This document shows positions 1 to 9,316 of a DNA stretch of 64,000 bases, in pieces (within the stretch, counting starts at the first letter, position 1; every line of letters begins with the position of its first letter). The position numbers and the translations under genes were made by a program. A model generated the notes under the pieces. That model was not told the DNA's origin. It made no database searches and saw nothing but the letters and a program-made list of their open reading frames with translations. Source of the DNA: Gynuella sp. (lineage in GTDB: Bacteria; Pseudomonadota; Gammaproteobacteria; Pseudomonadales; Natronospirillaceae); contig JANQHX010000056.1 of NCBI GenBank assembly GCA_028282465.1, positions 88,221 through 152,220 on the forward strand, in the 5' to 3' direction.

Positions 1-292
1 AGCTCACTTGATGCTTAGCCTGTCTGCCTACGGTGTGCCGAATGTTATTGGTTTCATGCTGAAAACGTATGCAGTCAATTTCCAGAATTGGCTTTAGCTC
101 ATCAAACAGAATACCCATAAGCTTTTCTAGCTCTAGGGTGCTTTGAAATAAGGTGCTCAAGCGTAGACGGACATCCTTAAGTTTATCCTTAGCAAGCAGG
201 CTTTGAGTTGCCACCAACTTGTTAATATCCGTTTGATGCATGAAAGTTTTACTTTCCTGAAGAGCCACTGGAGGCTGATAACTGCTAGTCAT
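1..292 (-). CDS. Partial signalling protein, GAF-like N-terminus (C-terminus outside window)
   Basis: An open frame on the minus strand starts at ATG 292 and runs off the window edge, giving about 97 residues. The segment RLSTLFQSTLELEKLMGILF followed by DELKPILEIDCIRFQHE resembles the start of GAF-type sensor domains, which in related bacteria often precede a GGDEF diguanylate cyclase domain. The output domain is not in the window, so the enzymatic role cannot be seen. The frame is open throughout and its start is followed by a normal-looking hydrophilic N-terminus. Function is an inference from the helix pattern alone; it could equally be another multi-domain sensor. Confidence 0.5.
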   Translation of the reverse strand, partial: MTSSYQPPVALQESKTFMHQTDINKLVATQSLLAKDKLKDVRLRLSTLFQSTLELEKLMGILFDELKPILEIDCIRFQHETNNIRHTVGRQAKHQVS

Positions 293-678
293 AAGTCAAT
301 TTCCAGGCATTAAATGCGTTTAAACTAAAACTGCTTGTAACTAGAGCCAGAAGTGTGCCAAAGGTTTTTTATTAGCCAATTCGGTTGATTCAGAATCAAT
401 GTTTAGTTGCTGAAAGCCTTGGATAGTAACGGTTTCAGAGTCATTGTTGTTTTGTAAGGAAATGTATTGCCGCTTGTGACCTGCAAATTGATGGCTAAGT
501 GCAGATATTTGCCGGTGTCAAAATCTACGAATGGCAGCTTTTTGACTGAAATTTTGAAGTTTTTATGACTAACTTCTGCTCCCAGTGATTTGGTTGCTGT
601 TTGAGGGCCTAAAAGCCCTCAAACAGAAAATCCATCTTCTAGTTAGATCTTATCTTATTGGATTTTATAAAGGGTTTG
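293..678. other. Intergenic region with a perfect 12-bp hairpin
   Basis: There is no convincing intact gene here. A perfect inverted repeat with arms at 597-608 and 615-626 (CTGTTTGAGGGC and its complement) and a 6-nt loop lies just beyond the yciK stop. Neither side has a clear T-tract, so it is only a possible terminator or transcript-stabilising hairpin for the minus-strand yciK-mupP operon. Between it and 341, two overlapping minus-strand frames (ending at 403 and 341) look protein-like but lack an ATG start, possibly a decayed gene. Confidence 0.5.
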
Positions 679-1443
679 CTAAATGAAGTCTTTTGCTTCA
701 ATTGCCTGTCCATGGACACTCTGAGAATCGTTAGACATTAAATACAGATACAGCGGCATAAGTTCAGCCGGCGTTTTTAGGGTATTTGGATCTTCCGCCG
801 GATAAGCTGCTGCCCGCATATCGGTTCGCGTTGCGCCAGGGTTGATGCTGTTGACTCTGGTTTTGCTGATGTTTTCCAGCTCGTCTGCCAATGTTTGCAT
901 TAGGCCCTCCACTCCAAACTTGCTGACAGCATAAGCTCCCCAAAAAGCTCTGCCTTTTCGTCCAACACTTGAAGAGGTGAAAACGATTCGTCCATGTTCA
1001 GATTTTTCGATATAAGGAAGCAAGGCCTGGGTTAAATGAAAATTTGAGTTGAGGTTGGTTTGAATCACATCGTCCCATTGTTTGCCCGAGATGGTTTCAA
1101 TTGGGCTTTGATCCCCTAATACACCACCGTTGTGAAGTAAGCCGTCGATCACTTCCAACTCGTTTTCTACCGCATTGGCAAGCTCTTGGTAGGGCTTGAG
1201 ATCCCTGGTGTTTAAATCAAAGGGGTAAATGAAGGGTTCAGGGTTTTTTGATGCCATAATGTCATCATAAACCTGCTCTAGTTTTTTTACGGTTTTGCCG
1301 AGCAAAATAACTGTGGCTCCGAATTCAGCGAAGGTTAGAGCAGCTTGTTTTCCGATACCGGCGCCAGCGCCAGTAATTAATATCTTTTTTCCCGCTAACA
1401 ACTGCTTGTTGTTGAGAATGTCTGATGGGATTTCAAAACTCAT
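679..1443 (-). CDS. yciK: YciK-family short-chain dehydrogenase/reductase
   Basis: A 254-residue cytoplasmic NAD(P)-dependent oxidoreductase of the classical SDR family. The cofactor-binding glycine motif TGAGAGIG lies near residue 25, the structural HNGG (family NNAG) near residue 106, and the catalytic pair is in the YAVSK motif after the conserved TSSSVGRKG strand. Length and the conserved RVNSINPGATRT segment match the YciK subfamily, whose substrate is not firmly established. Its ATG overlaps the upstream mupP stop by 4 bp (ATGA), so the two are translationally coupled. The same neighbours (mupP, ubiG) are found in Pseudomonas. Family assignment is secure, substrate unknown. Confidence 0.9.
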   Translation of the reverse strand: MSFEIPSDILNNKQLLAGKKILITGAGAGIGKQAALTFAEFGATVILLGKTVKKLEQVYDDIMASKNPEPFIYPFDLNTRDLKPYQELANAVENELEVIDGLLHNGGVLGDQSPIETISGKQWDDVIQTNLNSNFHLTQALLPYIEKSEHGRIVFTSSSVGRKGRAFWGAYAVSKFGVEGLMQTLADELENISKTRVNSINPGATRTDMRAAAYPAEDPNTLKTPAELMPLYLYLMSNDSQSVHGQAIEAKDFI

Positions 1444-2111
1444 ACTTCTTCCTGAATAAATTCTAACAACAGGCGGTCAAACTCTTCTGGCTGTTGGCAA
1501 ATCCAGTCTGCGCCCCAGGTCTCAGGGGTTTCATGTTCAGGCACGAAACCAAATGGCACCGCAATGCTTTTGGTGCCTGCATTTTTTGCGGCTTCGATAT
1601 CTTTTCGGTGATCGCCACAATAGATGGCGTTGGCTGGGTCAACTTGCATATGGGTACAAGCTTTTAAAATCCCTTCGGGATCAGGTTTCACAATTTTCAC
1701 ATGCTCTGGACAAATAACAATTTCAAAACAATCCAAGATTCCCATTTGCTGTAAAACCGGTTGAGCCAATACTTCCGGTTTATTAGTGACTACCGCCAGT
1801 TTCATACCTTCTTTATGAAGACTTTTGATGGTATTCACTAAGTCGCCATAGGCGATCACATTTTGTTTGGCGATGGGCTCATAGTATTCAATAAACACAT
1901 CTCGAATTTCTTCAACTTGCTGAGGAGTAAACTCCTCCACCATGCGGATAATTCCGCGGGCACCACCGGAAATGTTTTTCTGAATGGTTTCGTCATCCAA
2001 CATCGGGTGACCAAATTTAGTTAGAGCGAAATTAATAGATTCAATAAAGCTTGCCGAGGTGTCGGCAAGGGTGCCGTCCAAATCGAAAATAATGGCGGAG
2101 GGGGATTCCAT
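1440..2111 (-). CDS. mupP: HAD phosphatase, probable N-acetylmuramic acid 6-phosphate phosphatase MupP
   Basis: A 223-residue haloacid dehalogenase-superfamily phosphatase. Motif I FDLDGTLADT places the nucleophile Asp10 and acid/base Asp12 at the N-terminus; motif II is VVTNKP near residue 110, and motif IV is YCGDHRKDIEAAKNAG near residue 164. An alpha-helical cap separates motifs I and II as in phosphoglycolate phosphatases. In Pseudomonas the gene between ubiG and yciK is MupP, which dephosphorylates MurNAc-6-phosphate in cell-wall recycling; the identical order here supports that role over phosphoglycolate phosphatase (Gph). It overlaps yciK by 4 bp and follows ubiG by 25 bp. Confidence 0.8.
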   Translation of the reverse strand: MESPSAIIFDLDGTLADTSASFIESINFALTKFGHPMLDDETIQKNISGGARGIIRMVEEFTPQQVEEIRDVFIEYYEPIAKQNVIAYGDLVNTIKSLHKEGMKLAVVTNKPEVLAQPVLQQMGILDCFEIVICPEHVKIVKPDPEGILKACTHMQVDPANAIYCGDHRKDIEAAKNAGTKSIAVPFGFVPEHETPETWGADWICQQPEEFDRLLLEFIQEEV

Positions 2112-2136
2112 GTAAATGTCCTGATTTTAGTCGGGC

Positions 2137-2847
2137 CTACTGGTCGAGCTTAGTTGTCTGGAACATGTAGTTCACGGACATGTCGTTAGCCACGAGTTTG
2201 TATCTCTTAGTTATTGGGTTGTAAGTCAGACCCGTACTGTCGCCGAGTAATAAACCAGCTTGGCGTACGTACCCAGCCAGTTCTGACGGTTGGATAAATT
2301 TGCGATAGTCATGGGTGCCCTTGGGTAGTAGGTTAAGCACATATTCCGCACCGATAATTGCAAACAAATAAGACTTTGGATTGCGATTCAGTGTAGAAAA
2401 AAATACTTGGCCACCCGGTTTTACCAATTTTGCACAGGCAGATACAACAGAGGCTGGGTCTGGCACGTGCTCAAGCATTTCTAAACAAGTCACAATGTCA
2501 AAGCTTTCTGGTTGTTCATTAGCCAGTTGTTCAACGGGTATCTGTTGATATTCAACAGACTCCAAACCTGTTTCAAGGGCATGGAGTTGTGCAACCTTTA
2601 ACGGTGCTTCCCCCATATCGATACCCTTAGCTTGAGCACCTCTATGGGCCATAGCTTCAGTTAAAATACCACCGCCACAGCCTACATCCAGAATGGTTTT
2701 ACCTGCTACCTGAGCTCTCTCATCAATCCAGTTAGCTCGTAACGGATTAATCTGGTGAAGCGGCCTAAATTCACTTTCAGGATCCCACCACCGACTGGCT
2801 AAGGCTTCAAATTTTGCTATTTCTGCTTTATCAATATTGGTTGTCAT
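2137..2847 (-). CDS. ubiG: Ubiquinone biosynthesis O-methyltransferase UbiG
   Basis: A 236-residue class I SAM-dependent methyltransferase performing the two O-methylations of ubiquinone synthesis. The N-terminal [20 protein letters not shown] segment is diagnostic for UbiG, motif [14 protein letters not shown] sits at about residues 52-64, and the post-motif [11 protein letters not shown] and [14 protein letters not shown] segments are those of the family. Length matches E. coli UbiG (240 aa). It lies 22 bp downstream of mtaD and 25 bp upstream of mupP on the same strand, so it is probably part of one mtaD-ubiG-mupP-yciK transcript. Confidence 0.95.
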   Translation of the reverse strand: MTTNIDKAEIAKFEALASRWWDPESEFRPLHQINPLRANWIDERAQVAGKTILDVGCGGGILTEAMAHRGAQAKGIDMGEAPLKVAQLHALETGLESVEYQQIPVEQLANEQPESFDIVTCLEMLEHVPDPASVVSACAKLVKPGGQVFFSTLNRNPKSYLFAIIGAEYVLNLLPKGTHDYRKFIQPSELAGYVRQAGLLLGDSTGLTYNPITKRYKLVANDMSVNYMFQTTKLDQ

Positions 2848-2869
2848 ATCAGGTCATCACTCGCAACGG

Positions 2870-4207
2870 TTATTTTTCAGCGGTTTGCTCTCGACCTTTT
2901 ACGATTTTCTCTTTCCATTCGATTGCAGTGGCAATCAATTCACTGATAGGCAAGGTTGTTAGCTCTCTGTTGGCAAGTAATTGTTTACCGCCAACCCAAA
3001 CATCCGTTACTTGATTCCGGGTAGTGGCGTAAACAATATGGGAAACAGGGTCAAAAATTGGCTGGCTTTCCAGATCTGAAAGATCTACCGCAACAACATC
3101 TGCAAATTTACCGGCTTCAAGACTACCGAATTTATCTTCTTTAGCCATTGATTTAGCACCATTAATAGTCGCTAAAGCTAAGGCTTCATAGGCAGGTAAT
3201 GCTTCAGCATTTTGAGCGACCGCTTTTGCCAGCTGAGCTGCTGTGCGCATTTCACCAAGCATATCTAAATCATTATTGGATGCGGCACCATCGGTACCCA
3301 AGGTCACATTAATGCCTTTTTCTTGCAGCTTATGAACAGGACAAAACCCGCTCGCCAATTTTAAGTTGGATTCAGGACAATGCATGACATGACTGCCGGT
3401 TTCAGCAATGATTTCAATATCTTCTTCATTTAACGCAGTCATGTGGACACACTGCATGTGTGGCCCTAGCAATCCTAGATCATGAAGGCGTTTGATTGGC
3501 CGCTTGCCATATTGCTCGATACTGCCATCGACTTCAGTTTGAGTTTCATGGACATGCATTTGAATGAGGATGTTGTTTTCTTTGGCGAGTTTAATGATCT
3601 TTTTAAAGGGCTCGTCAGAGACGGTATAAGGTGCGTGCGGGCCAAAAATAGGCATCACATAGTCGTTGTCTTTGTATTTTTCCCAGAGGTCCATGGCATT
3701 TTGAATGCCTTCATCTGGTGTCTCAGCGCCAGGAGTCGGAAAGTCAATAACGGTCGAACAGATCTGTCCTCTAATCCCAGATTTTAAAATCTCCTGGGCG
3801 ACTTCTTCGCCATAAAAATAATTATCAGAAAAGCAGGTCGTGCCTGATCGAATCATCTCGCCGATGGCGAATCGGGTACCATCAGCAACAAATTCAGGGC
3901 TCACCCATTTACCTTCAGCGGGCCAGATATGATCGTTCAACCAAGTCATCAACTCTAAATCATCAGCCATTCCACGGAATAAAGTCATGGCGGCATGACC
4001 ATGGGAATTCACAAAACCTGGAATCAGGGCATGGCCCGGCAAAGCAATTTTTTCATCCGGCTGATATTTGGTTAACGCTTCTTCAGTTTTTAGAATTTCA
4101 ACGATTTTGTCTTCCTTTATCACCACAGAATGGTTTTCCAAAATGTCTCTGGATTCATTGACTGGGACTACCCACCGAGCACTAATGATTTTATGAACTG
4201 ATTCCAT
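2870..4207 (-). CDS. mtaD: TRZ/ATZ amidohydrolase, methylthioadenosine / S-adenosylhomocysteine deaminase
   Basis: A 445-residue metal-dependent amidohydrolase. Metal-binding and catalytic motifs are visible in order: VNSHGHAAMTLFRG near residue 68, QMHVHETQTE near 220, MHCPESNLKLASG near 280 and GTDGAASNNDLDM near 306. The Pseudomonas homologue in this position deaminates 5'-methylthioadenosine, removing a by-product of polyamine metabolism; related enzymes act on S-adenosylhomocysteine or 5'-deoxyadenosine, so exact substrate is an inference. In Pseudomonas mtnA (methylthioribose-1-phosphate isomerase) sits between this gene and gyrA; it is absent here. It is the first gene of the minus-strand operon that diverges from gyrA. 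Confidence 0.85.
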   Translation of the reverse strand: MESVHKIISARWVVPVNESRDILENHSVVIKEDKIVEILKTEEALTKYQPDEKIALPGHALIPGFVNSHGHAAMTLFRGMADDLELMTWLNDHIWPAEGKWVSPEFVADGTRFAIGEMIRSGTTCFSDNYFYGEEVAQEILKSGIRGQICSTVIDFPTPGAETPDEGIQNAMDLWEKYKDNDYVMPIFGPHAPYTVSDEPFKKIIKLAKENNILIQMHVHETQTEVDGSIEQYGKRPIKRLHDLGLLGPHMQCVHMTALNEEDIEIIAETGSHVMHCPESNLKLASGFCPVHKLQEKGINVTLGTDGAASNNDLDMLGEMRTAAQLAKAVAQNAEALPAYEALALATINGAKSMAKEDKFGSLEAGKFADVVAVDLSDLESQPIFDPVSHIVYATTRNQVTDVWVGGKQLLANRELTTLPISELIATAIEWKEKIVKGREQTAEK

Positions 4208-4454
4208 GAGGTTCCCTCAACGATTAAATGGCGACAATTAAAATAGCGGGGAATCCTATCAGGCCACAACCCAAGTATCTATGTTGTGTCCGCACTGTTC
4301 GGGTAAGTGTCTGATTTTCGACGGTAAAGTAGTTAGATTTCGCAATTTTATGTTAGAATCTCGGGCTAATTTTGCGGCTTTAAAATTAGAACAATTACTG
4401 ATCAATTTCGCCGCCAGAATCACCTAATTCAGTACAGTAAGGAACCATCAATTT

Positions 4455-7079
4455 ATGGTTGATATGGCCAAAGAAATTCTTCCAATTAACATCGAAGAAG
4501 AATTGAAGCAGTCCTACTTAGATTACGCCATGAGCGTTATTGTCGGAAGGGCTCTGCCTGATGTCCGGGATGGACTTAAACCAGTGCACCGTCGTGTTCT
4601 TTTTGCCATGAATGTTCTGGGCAATGACTGGAACAAACCTTATAAAAAATCTGCCCGTGTGGTTGGGGACGTAATTGGTAAGTATCACCCCCATGGTGAT
4701 TCAGCGGTTTATGAAACCATTGTTCGTATGGCTCAAGATTTTGCCATGCGTTATACCCTTGTGGATGGCCAGGGTAACTTTGGTTCCATTGACGGTGACT
4801 CCGCTGCTGCTATGCGTTATACAGAAATTCGCATGGAAAAACTGGCCCATGAATTGTTGGCTGACTTAGATAAAGAAACCGTCGATTTTCAGCCTAACTA
4901 TGATGGCCAAGAGCTCATTCCTGAAGTGCTACCAACCAAAGTGCCGGCATTATTAGTGAATGGATCTTCAGGCATTGCGGTGGGTATGGCCACCAACATT
5001 CCTCCTCACAACCTGACAGAAGTGCTCAATGGTTGTTTGGCCATGATTGAAAACCCGGACATCACAGTGGATCAGCTGATGGAATATGTACCGGGTCCAG
5101 ATTTCCCAACCGGCGGCATCATTAATGGTAAGAAAGGTATTGTTGATGCTTACCGTACTGGTCGTGGACGTATCTATGTTCGCGCCAAAACCCATATTGA
5201 AACCAATGATAAGAGTGGTCGCGAATCCATTATTGTCACCGAAGTACCTTATCAGGTGAACAAGGCTCGCTTGATCGAAAAGATTGCTGAGCTGGTCAAA
5301 GATAAGAAAATCGAAGGCATTTCAGAGCTGCGTGACGAGTCGGATAAAGACGGCTTGCGTATCGCCATCGACCTTAAACGGGGCGAAGTGGCGGACGTCA
5401 TTCTGAACAACCTTTACAGCCAAACCCAGATGCAGTCTGTGTTTGGTATCAATACCGTTGCGCTGGTTGATGGTCAGCCGAAAACCTTAAATCTGCAAGA
5501 ATTAATTGAAGCCTTTATTCGCCACCGTCGCGAAGTGGTGACTCGTCGTACGATTTACGATTTGCGCAAGGCTAGAGAGCGTGCTCATATTTTGGAAGGC
5601 CAAGCAGTGGCCCTGGCTAATATTGATGAAATTATTGAAGTCATCAAAACTTCAAAAGATGCGAGTGAAGCCAAAATTAAATTAGTTGAACGTTCATGGC
5701 AGTTGGGGCAGGTGTCTGCAATGCTTGAGCGTTCGGGTTCAGATGCTTCACGTCCTGAAGATCTTGAAGAACAGTATAGCATTCGCGATGGTGCTTATTT
5801 CTTAAGCCCTGTTCAAGCTCAAGCCATTTTGGATTTGCGTCTTCAAAAACTTACTTCTTTAGAAAGTGACAAAATCATTAACGAATACCAGAGCATTCTG
5901 GATGACATTGCAGAGTTCTTGCACATCTTGAATAGCTTTGAGCGCCTGATGGAAGTGATACGGGAAGAAATTGAAGCCATTCTTGAAGAATATGGTGACG
6001 AGCGTAAGACAGAAATCATGGTTTCTCAGCAAGACTTCGCCATGGAAGACTTGATTACCGAAGAAGACATGGTGGTGACTATTTCCCATGGTGGTTACGC
6101 CAAGAGTCAGCCACTGACTGAATACCAAGCCCAGCGTCGAGGTGGTAAAGGAAAGTCGGCGACAGCGGTTAAAGACGACGATTATGTCGCTCACTTATTT
6201 GTTGCCAGTACCCACGACAACATCCTTTGTTTTACCGACAGAGGAAAAGTTCACTGGATGAAGGTTTGGGAAGTGCCGCAGGCAGGTCGCTCGGCCAAAG
6301 GGCGACCTTTGGTTAACATCATTAAGCTTGAAGCAGATGAGCGAGTAACAGCGGTATTACCTGTTAATGATTACGATCCAGAAAAATTCATATTTATGGC
6401 AACCTCCAGTGGTACGGTTAAGAAGACCTCTTTGGAAGCATTCTCCCGTCCACGTTCTTCTGGTCTTATTGCCTTGAGCCTAGATGACGGTGACCATTTA
6501 GTGGGGGTAGCCATTACAGATGGTACTAAAGACATCATGCTGACCGCTTCTAACGGTAAAGTATGTCGTTTCCCGGAAGAAGCGGTTCGAGAGATGGGTA
6601 GAACAGCAAGAGGTGTTCGGGGCATAAAAATGGCTGACGAGTGCAAGGTTATCTCTCTGATTATTCCAGAAGAATCCGGCACTGTGTTGACCGTATCTGA
6701 AAAGGGTTATGGCAAGCGAACTGCTTCTACGGAATTCCCAACCAAAGGACGAGGAACCCAGGGTGTTATTGGGATGGTGGTCAACGACCGTAATGGTTCA
6801 TTGGTTGGTGCCGTCCAGCTCTTTGAGGGTGACAACATCATGCTTATCTCTGACCAGGGGACACTGGTTAGAACAAGGGCTGATGAGATTTCTGTACTGG
6901 GTAGAAACACCCAGGGGGTTACCCTGATTAAAGTTGCAGAAGACGAAAAATTGGTAAGTGTTGAGCGTATTGAAGAAGACGATGACGAAGATCAGAATGA
7001 TTCTGATGAAAACTCTGTAGAAAACGCATCGGATACCGGAGCAGCTGATAGCAGCGATAGCGCACCGGCAGAAGAATAA
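4455..7079 (+). CDS. gyrA: DNA gyrase subunit A
   Basis: An 874-residue GyrA, the breakage-reunion subunit that with GyrB introduces negative supercoils. The start at 4455 has a TAAGGA ribosome-binding site 11 nt upstream and gives numbering that matches E. coli exactly: Ser83 and Glu87 in the quinolone-determining region ([10 protein letters not shown]) and catalytic Tyr122 in AMRYTEIR. Six C-terminal beta-pinwheel blades follow the GyrA-box QRRGGKGK near residue 560. The C-terminal 45 residues form an acidic, Ser/Asp/Glu-rich tail. Glu rather than Asp at 87 occurs naturally in other genera and is not by itself evidence of resistance. It stands at the head of the plus-strand run ending in rpsA. 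Confidence 0.97.
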   Translation: MVDMAKEILPINIEEELKQSYLDYAMSVIVGRALPDVRDGLKPVHRRVLFAMNVLGNDWNKPYKKSARVVGDVIGKYHPHGDSAVYETIVRMAQDFAMRYTLVDGQGNFGSIDGDSAAAMRYTEIRMEKLAHELLADLDKETVDFQPNYDGQELIPEVLPTKVPALLVNGSSGIAVGMATNIPPHNLTEVLNGCLAMIENPDITVDQLMEYVPGPDFPTGGIINGKKGIVDAYRTGRGRIYVRAKTHIETNDKSGRESIIVTEVPYQVNKARLIEKIAELVKDKKIEGISELRDESDKDGLRIAIDLKRGEVADVILNNLYSQTQMQSVFGINTVALVDGQPKTLNLQELIEAFIRHRREVVTRRTIYDLRKARERAHILEGQAVALANIDEIIEVIKTSKDASEAKIKLVERSWQLGQVSAMLERSGSDASRPEDLEEQYSIRDGAYFLSPVQAQAILDLRLQKLTSLESDKIINEYQSILDDIAEFLHILNSFERLMEVIREEIEAILEEYGDERKTEIMVSQQDFAMEDLITEEDMVVTISHGGYAKSQPLTEYQAQRRGGKGKSATAVKDDDYVAHLFVASTHDNILCFTDRGKVHWMKVWEVPQAGRSAKGRPLVNIIKLEADERVTAVLPVNDYDPEKFIFMATSSGTVKKTSLEAFSRPRSSGLIALSLDDGDHLVGVAITDGTKDIMLTASNGKVCRFPEEAVREMGRTARGVRGIKMADECKVISLIIPEESGTVLTVSEKGYGKRTASTEFPTKGRGTQGVIGMVVNDRNGSLVGAVQLFEGDNIMLISDQGTLVRTRADEISVLGRNTQGVTLIKVAEDEKLVSVERIEEDDDEDQNDSDENSVENASDTGAADSSDSAPAEE

Positions 7080-7104
7080 ACAAGAATCAAGGAAAATACT
7101 GGAA

Positions 7105-8184
7105 ATGACTCGCGCATATAATTTCTCTGCGGGCCCTGCGGCTCTGCCAACTGAAGTATTGGAAATAGCACAAAAAGAATTATTAGATTTTAAAAGCACA
7201 GGTATGTCAGTGATGGAAATGAGCCATCGCTCAACTGAGTATGTGCAGGTGGCTACCGAAGCCGTGCAGGATCTTCGGGATCTTATGAATATTTCCGACG
7301 ACTATGAAGTGTTGTTTTTACAGGGTGGGGCGACTGCTCAATTTTCGGCGATTCCTATGAATCTGATGCACACAGGTAAAGCTGACTATATCCACACCGG
7401 CGCCTGGGCGAAAAAAGCCATTGCCGAAGCTAAAAAATACGGTGAAGTGAATATTGCGGGAAGCAGTGAAGATAAGAACTTTACTTACGCGCCTGCCCAG
7501 GAAGAGTTAAAGCTCAGCGCTGATGCTTCCTATATTCACTACACGCCCAATGAAACCATTGGCGGTGTTGAATATGATTACATTCCTACCAATGGCGATA
7601 TTCCTGTAGTTGCAGATTACTCCTCTTCTATTCTTGGCCATGAAATTGATGTGTCTAAGTTTGGTTTGATCTATGCGGGTGCTCAGAAAAATATCGGGCC
7701 TTCAGGGGTATGCTGGGTGATCGTACGTAAAGATCTAATGGGTAAATCAATACCAACGACACCATCAGTGTTTGATTATCAAAAAAATGCTGATGCAGAT
7801 TCCATGTTAAATACCCCTCCAACATTGGCGGTTTATCTGTGCGGGCAAGTATTCAAATGGATGAAACGTCAGGGTGGCGTTAAAGCCTTGCAGGAAATTA
7901 ACGAGCGTAAGGCTTCTAAGCTATATGGTTTTATTGATGCTAGTGATTTCTATGCAAACCCGGTTGCAGTGAACAATCGCTCACGCACTAATGTTCCATT
8001 CACTTTGGCAAATGCAGAATTGGATAAAGTATTTTTGTCTGAAGCCACCGAAGCGAATCTTTTGACGCTTAAGGGTCACAGAAGTGTGGGTGGCATGCGT
8101 GCCAGCATTTATAACGCTGTTACAGAAGAAGCAGTGGATGCCTTGATTAACTTCATGGCAGATTTTGAAAAAAGAAACGGATAA
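7105..8184 (+). CDS. serC: Phosphoserine aminotransferase
   Basis: A 359-residue PLP enzyme converting 3-phosphohydroxypyruvate to phosphoserine and also serving pyridoxal phosphate synthesis. The N-terminal YNFSAGPAALP, the substrate loop MSHRS and the PLP lysine Lys195 in YAGAQKNIGPSGV are typical, as is the C-terminal HRSVGGMRASIYNA segment. Length equals that of E. coli SerC (362 aa). It begins 25 bp after gyrA and is followed by pheA after 10 bp, the standard Pseudomonas-type aromatic operon order. Confidence 0.97.
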   Translation: MTRAYNFSAGPAALPTEVLEIAQKELLDFKSTGMSVMEMSHRSTEYVQVATEAVQDLRDLMNISDDYEVLFLQGGATAQFSAIPMNLMHTGKADYIHTGAWAKKAIAEAKKYGEVNIAGSSEDKNFTYAPAQEELKLSADASYIHYTPNETIGGVEYDYIPTNGDIPVVADYSSSILGHEIDVSKFGLIYAGAQKNIGPSGVCWVIVRKDLMGKSIPTTPSVFDYQKNADADSMLNTPPTLAVYLCGQVFKWMKRQGGVKALQEINERKASKLYGFIDASDFYANPVAVNNRSRTNVPFTLANAELDKVFLSEATEANLLTLKGHRSVGGMRASIYNAVTEEAVDALINFMADFEKRNG

Positions 8185-8194
8185 TTAAAAAACA

Positions 8195-9301
8195 ATGAAG
8201 CCAGTCGATACTAAACGACTAATACAGTTGCGTGATCAAATTGATGATATTGATCATGCGATCCAGAAGCTTATTTCTGAGCGTGCTGAATGTGCTCAAG
8301 AAGTGGCTCATGTTAAATTGCAAGATGAAGAATCTGCAAATGCAGTTTTTTATCGGCCTGAACGAGAAGCTCAGGTTCTGAATCGTGTGATGGAAAGAAA
8401 TGTAGGGCCGTTATCTAATGAAGATATGGCCCGACTTTTTCGGCAGGTGATGTCGGCTTGTTTGGCCTTAGAGCAGCCTTTAACTGTTGCTTATTTAGGA
8501 CCAGAAGGCACATTCACGCAGCAAGCTGCAATTAAACATTTTGGCGATTGGGTGAATACTAAGCCCATGAATGCCATTGATGAAGTATTTCGTGAAGTAG
8601 AGGCTGGTGCTGTTCACTATGGTGTAGTGCCTGTAGAAAATTCCACAGAAGGGGTCGTTAACCATACCCTTGATAGTTTTTTAGGTACTGGTTCAACGGT
8701 TAAAATTGCGGGTGAAGTAGAACTCAGAATTCACCAAAATATTTTAGTGGGTGAAAACACACGCACTGAAAACATTACCCGTGTTTACTCACACCAACAG
8801 TCATTAGCTCAATGCCGCAAATGGCTAGATACTTACATGCCCCATGCTGAGCGTATTGCTGTGAGCAGTAATGCGGATGCAGCAAAACGAGTTAAATCAG
8901 AATGGAATTCCGCCGCAATAGCCGGAACCCTAGCTGCAGAACAATATGGTTTAAACGTTCTTAATCAAAAGATTGAAGACAATCCAGATAATTCAACTCG
9001 GTTCTTAATTATCGGCCCAAATGCAGTACAACCCAGTGGCGATGATAAAACGTCTTTAATTGTTGCCATGCATAACGAACCCGGTGCTTTGTATAAACTG
9101 CTGAAGCCTTTTTACGATTTCGATATCGACATGACTCGATTAGAAACTCGTCCTGCTCCGAGTGGTAATTGGACTTACGTATTTTTCATTGATTTCATAG
9201 GACATGAAGAAGATGAAAATGTTCAAAAGGCTCTGACCGAGATTAAGAAAGTCTCCTTGGAAGTCAGGGAATTAGGTTCTTATCCAAAAGCTGTGCTGTA
9301 A
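8195..9301 (+). CDS. pheA: Chorismate mutase / prephenate dehydratase (P-protein)
   Basis: A 368-residue bifunctional enzyme that turns chorismate into phenylpyruvate. An AroQ-type chorismate mutase domain occupies residues 1-95 (LRDQIDDIDHAIQKLISERA), the prephenate dehydratase domain runs from about 97 (VAYLGPEGTFTQ) to 275 with the catalytic NSTRF motif (DNSTRFLIIG), and a regulatory ACT domain with the ESRP-like LETRPAPSGNW sequence follows. The architecture and length are those of gammaproteobacterial PheA. It is spaced 10 bp from serC and 15 bp from hisC. Confidence 0.97.
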   Translation: MKPVDTKRLIQLRDQIDDIDHAIQKLISERAECAQEVAHVKLQDEESANAVFYRPEREAQVLNRVMERNVGPLSNEDMARLFRQVMSACLALEQPLTVAYLGPEGTFTQQAAIKHFGDWVNTKPMNAIDEVFREVEAGAVHYGVVPVENSTEGVVNHTLDSFLGTGSTVKIAGEVELRIHQNILVGENTRTENITRVYSHQQSLAQCRKWLDTYMPHAERIAVSSNADAAKRVKSEWNSAAIAGTLAAEQYGLNVLNQKIEDNPDNSTRFLIIGPNAVQPSGDDKTSLIVAMHNEPGALYKLLKPFYDFDIDMTRLETRPAPSGNWTYVFFIDFIGHEEDENVQKALTEIKKVSLEVRELGSYPKAVL

Positions 9302-9316
9302 CTTAGGGACAAAATA

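Noticed and set aside
4690..4716. Glu87 in GyrA as a quinolone resistance mutation
   Set aside because: Glu at this position is the natural residue in several genera and Ser83 is unchanged; nothing indicates selection here.
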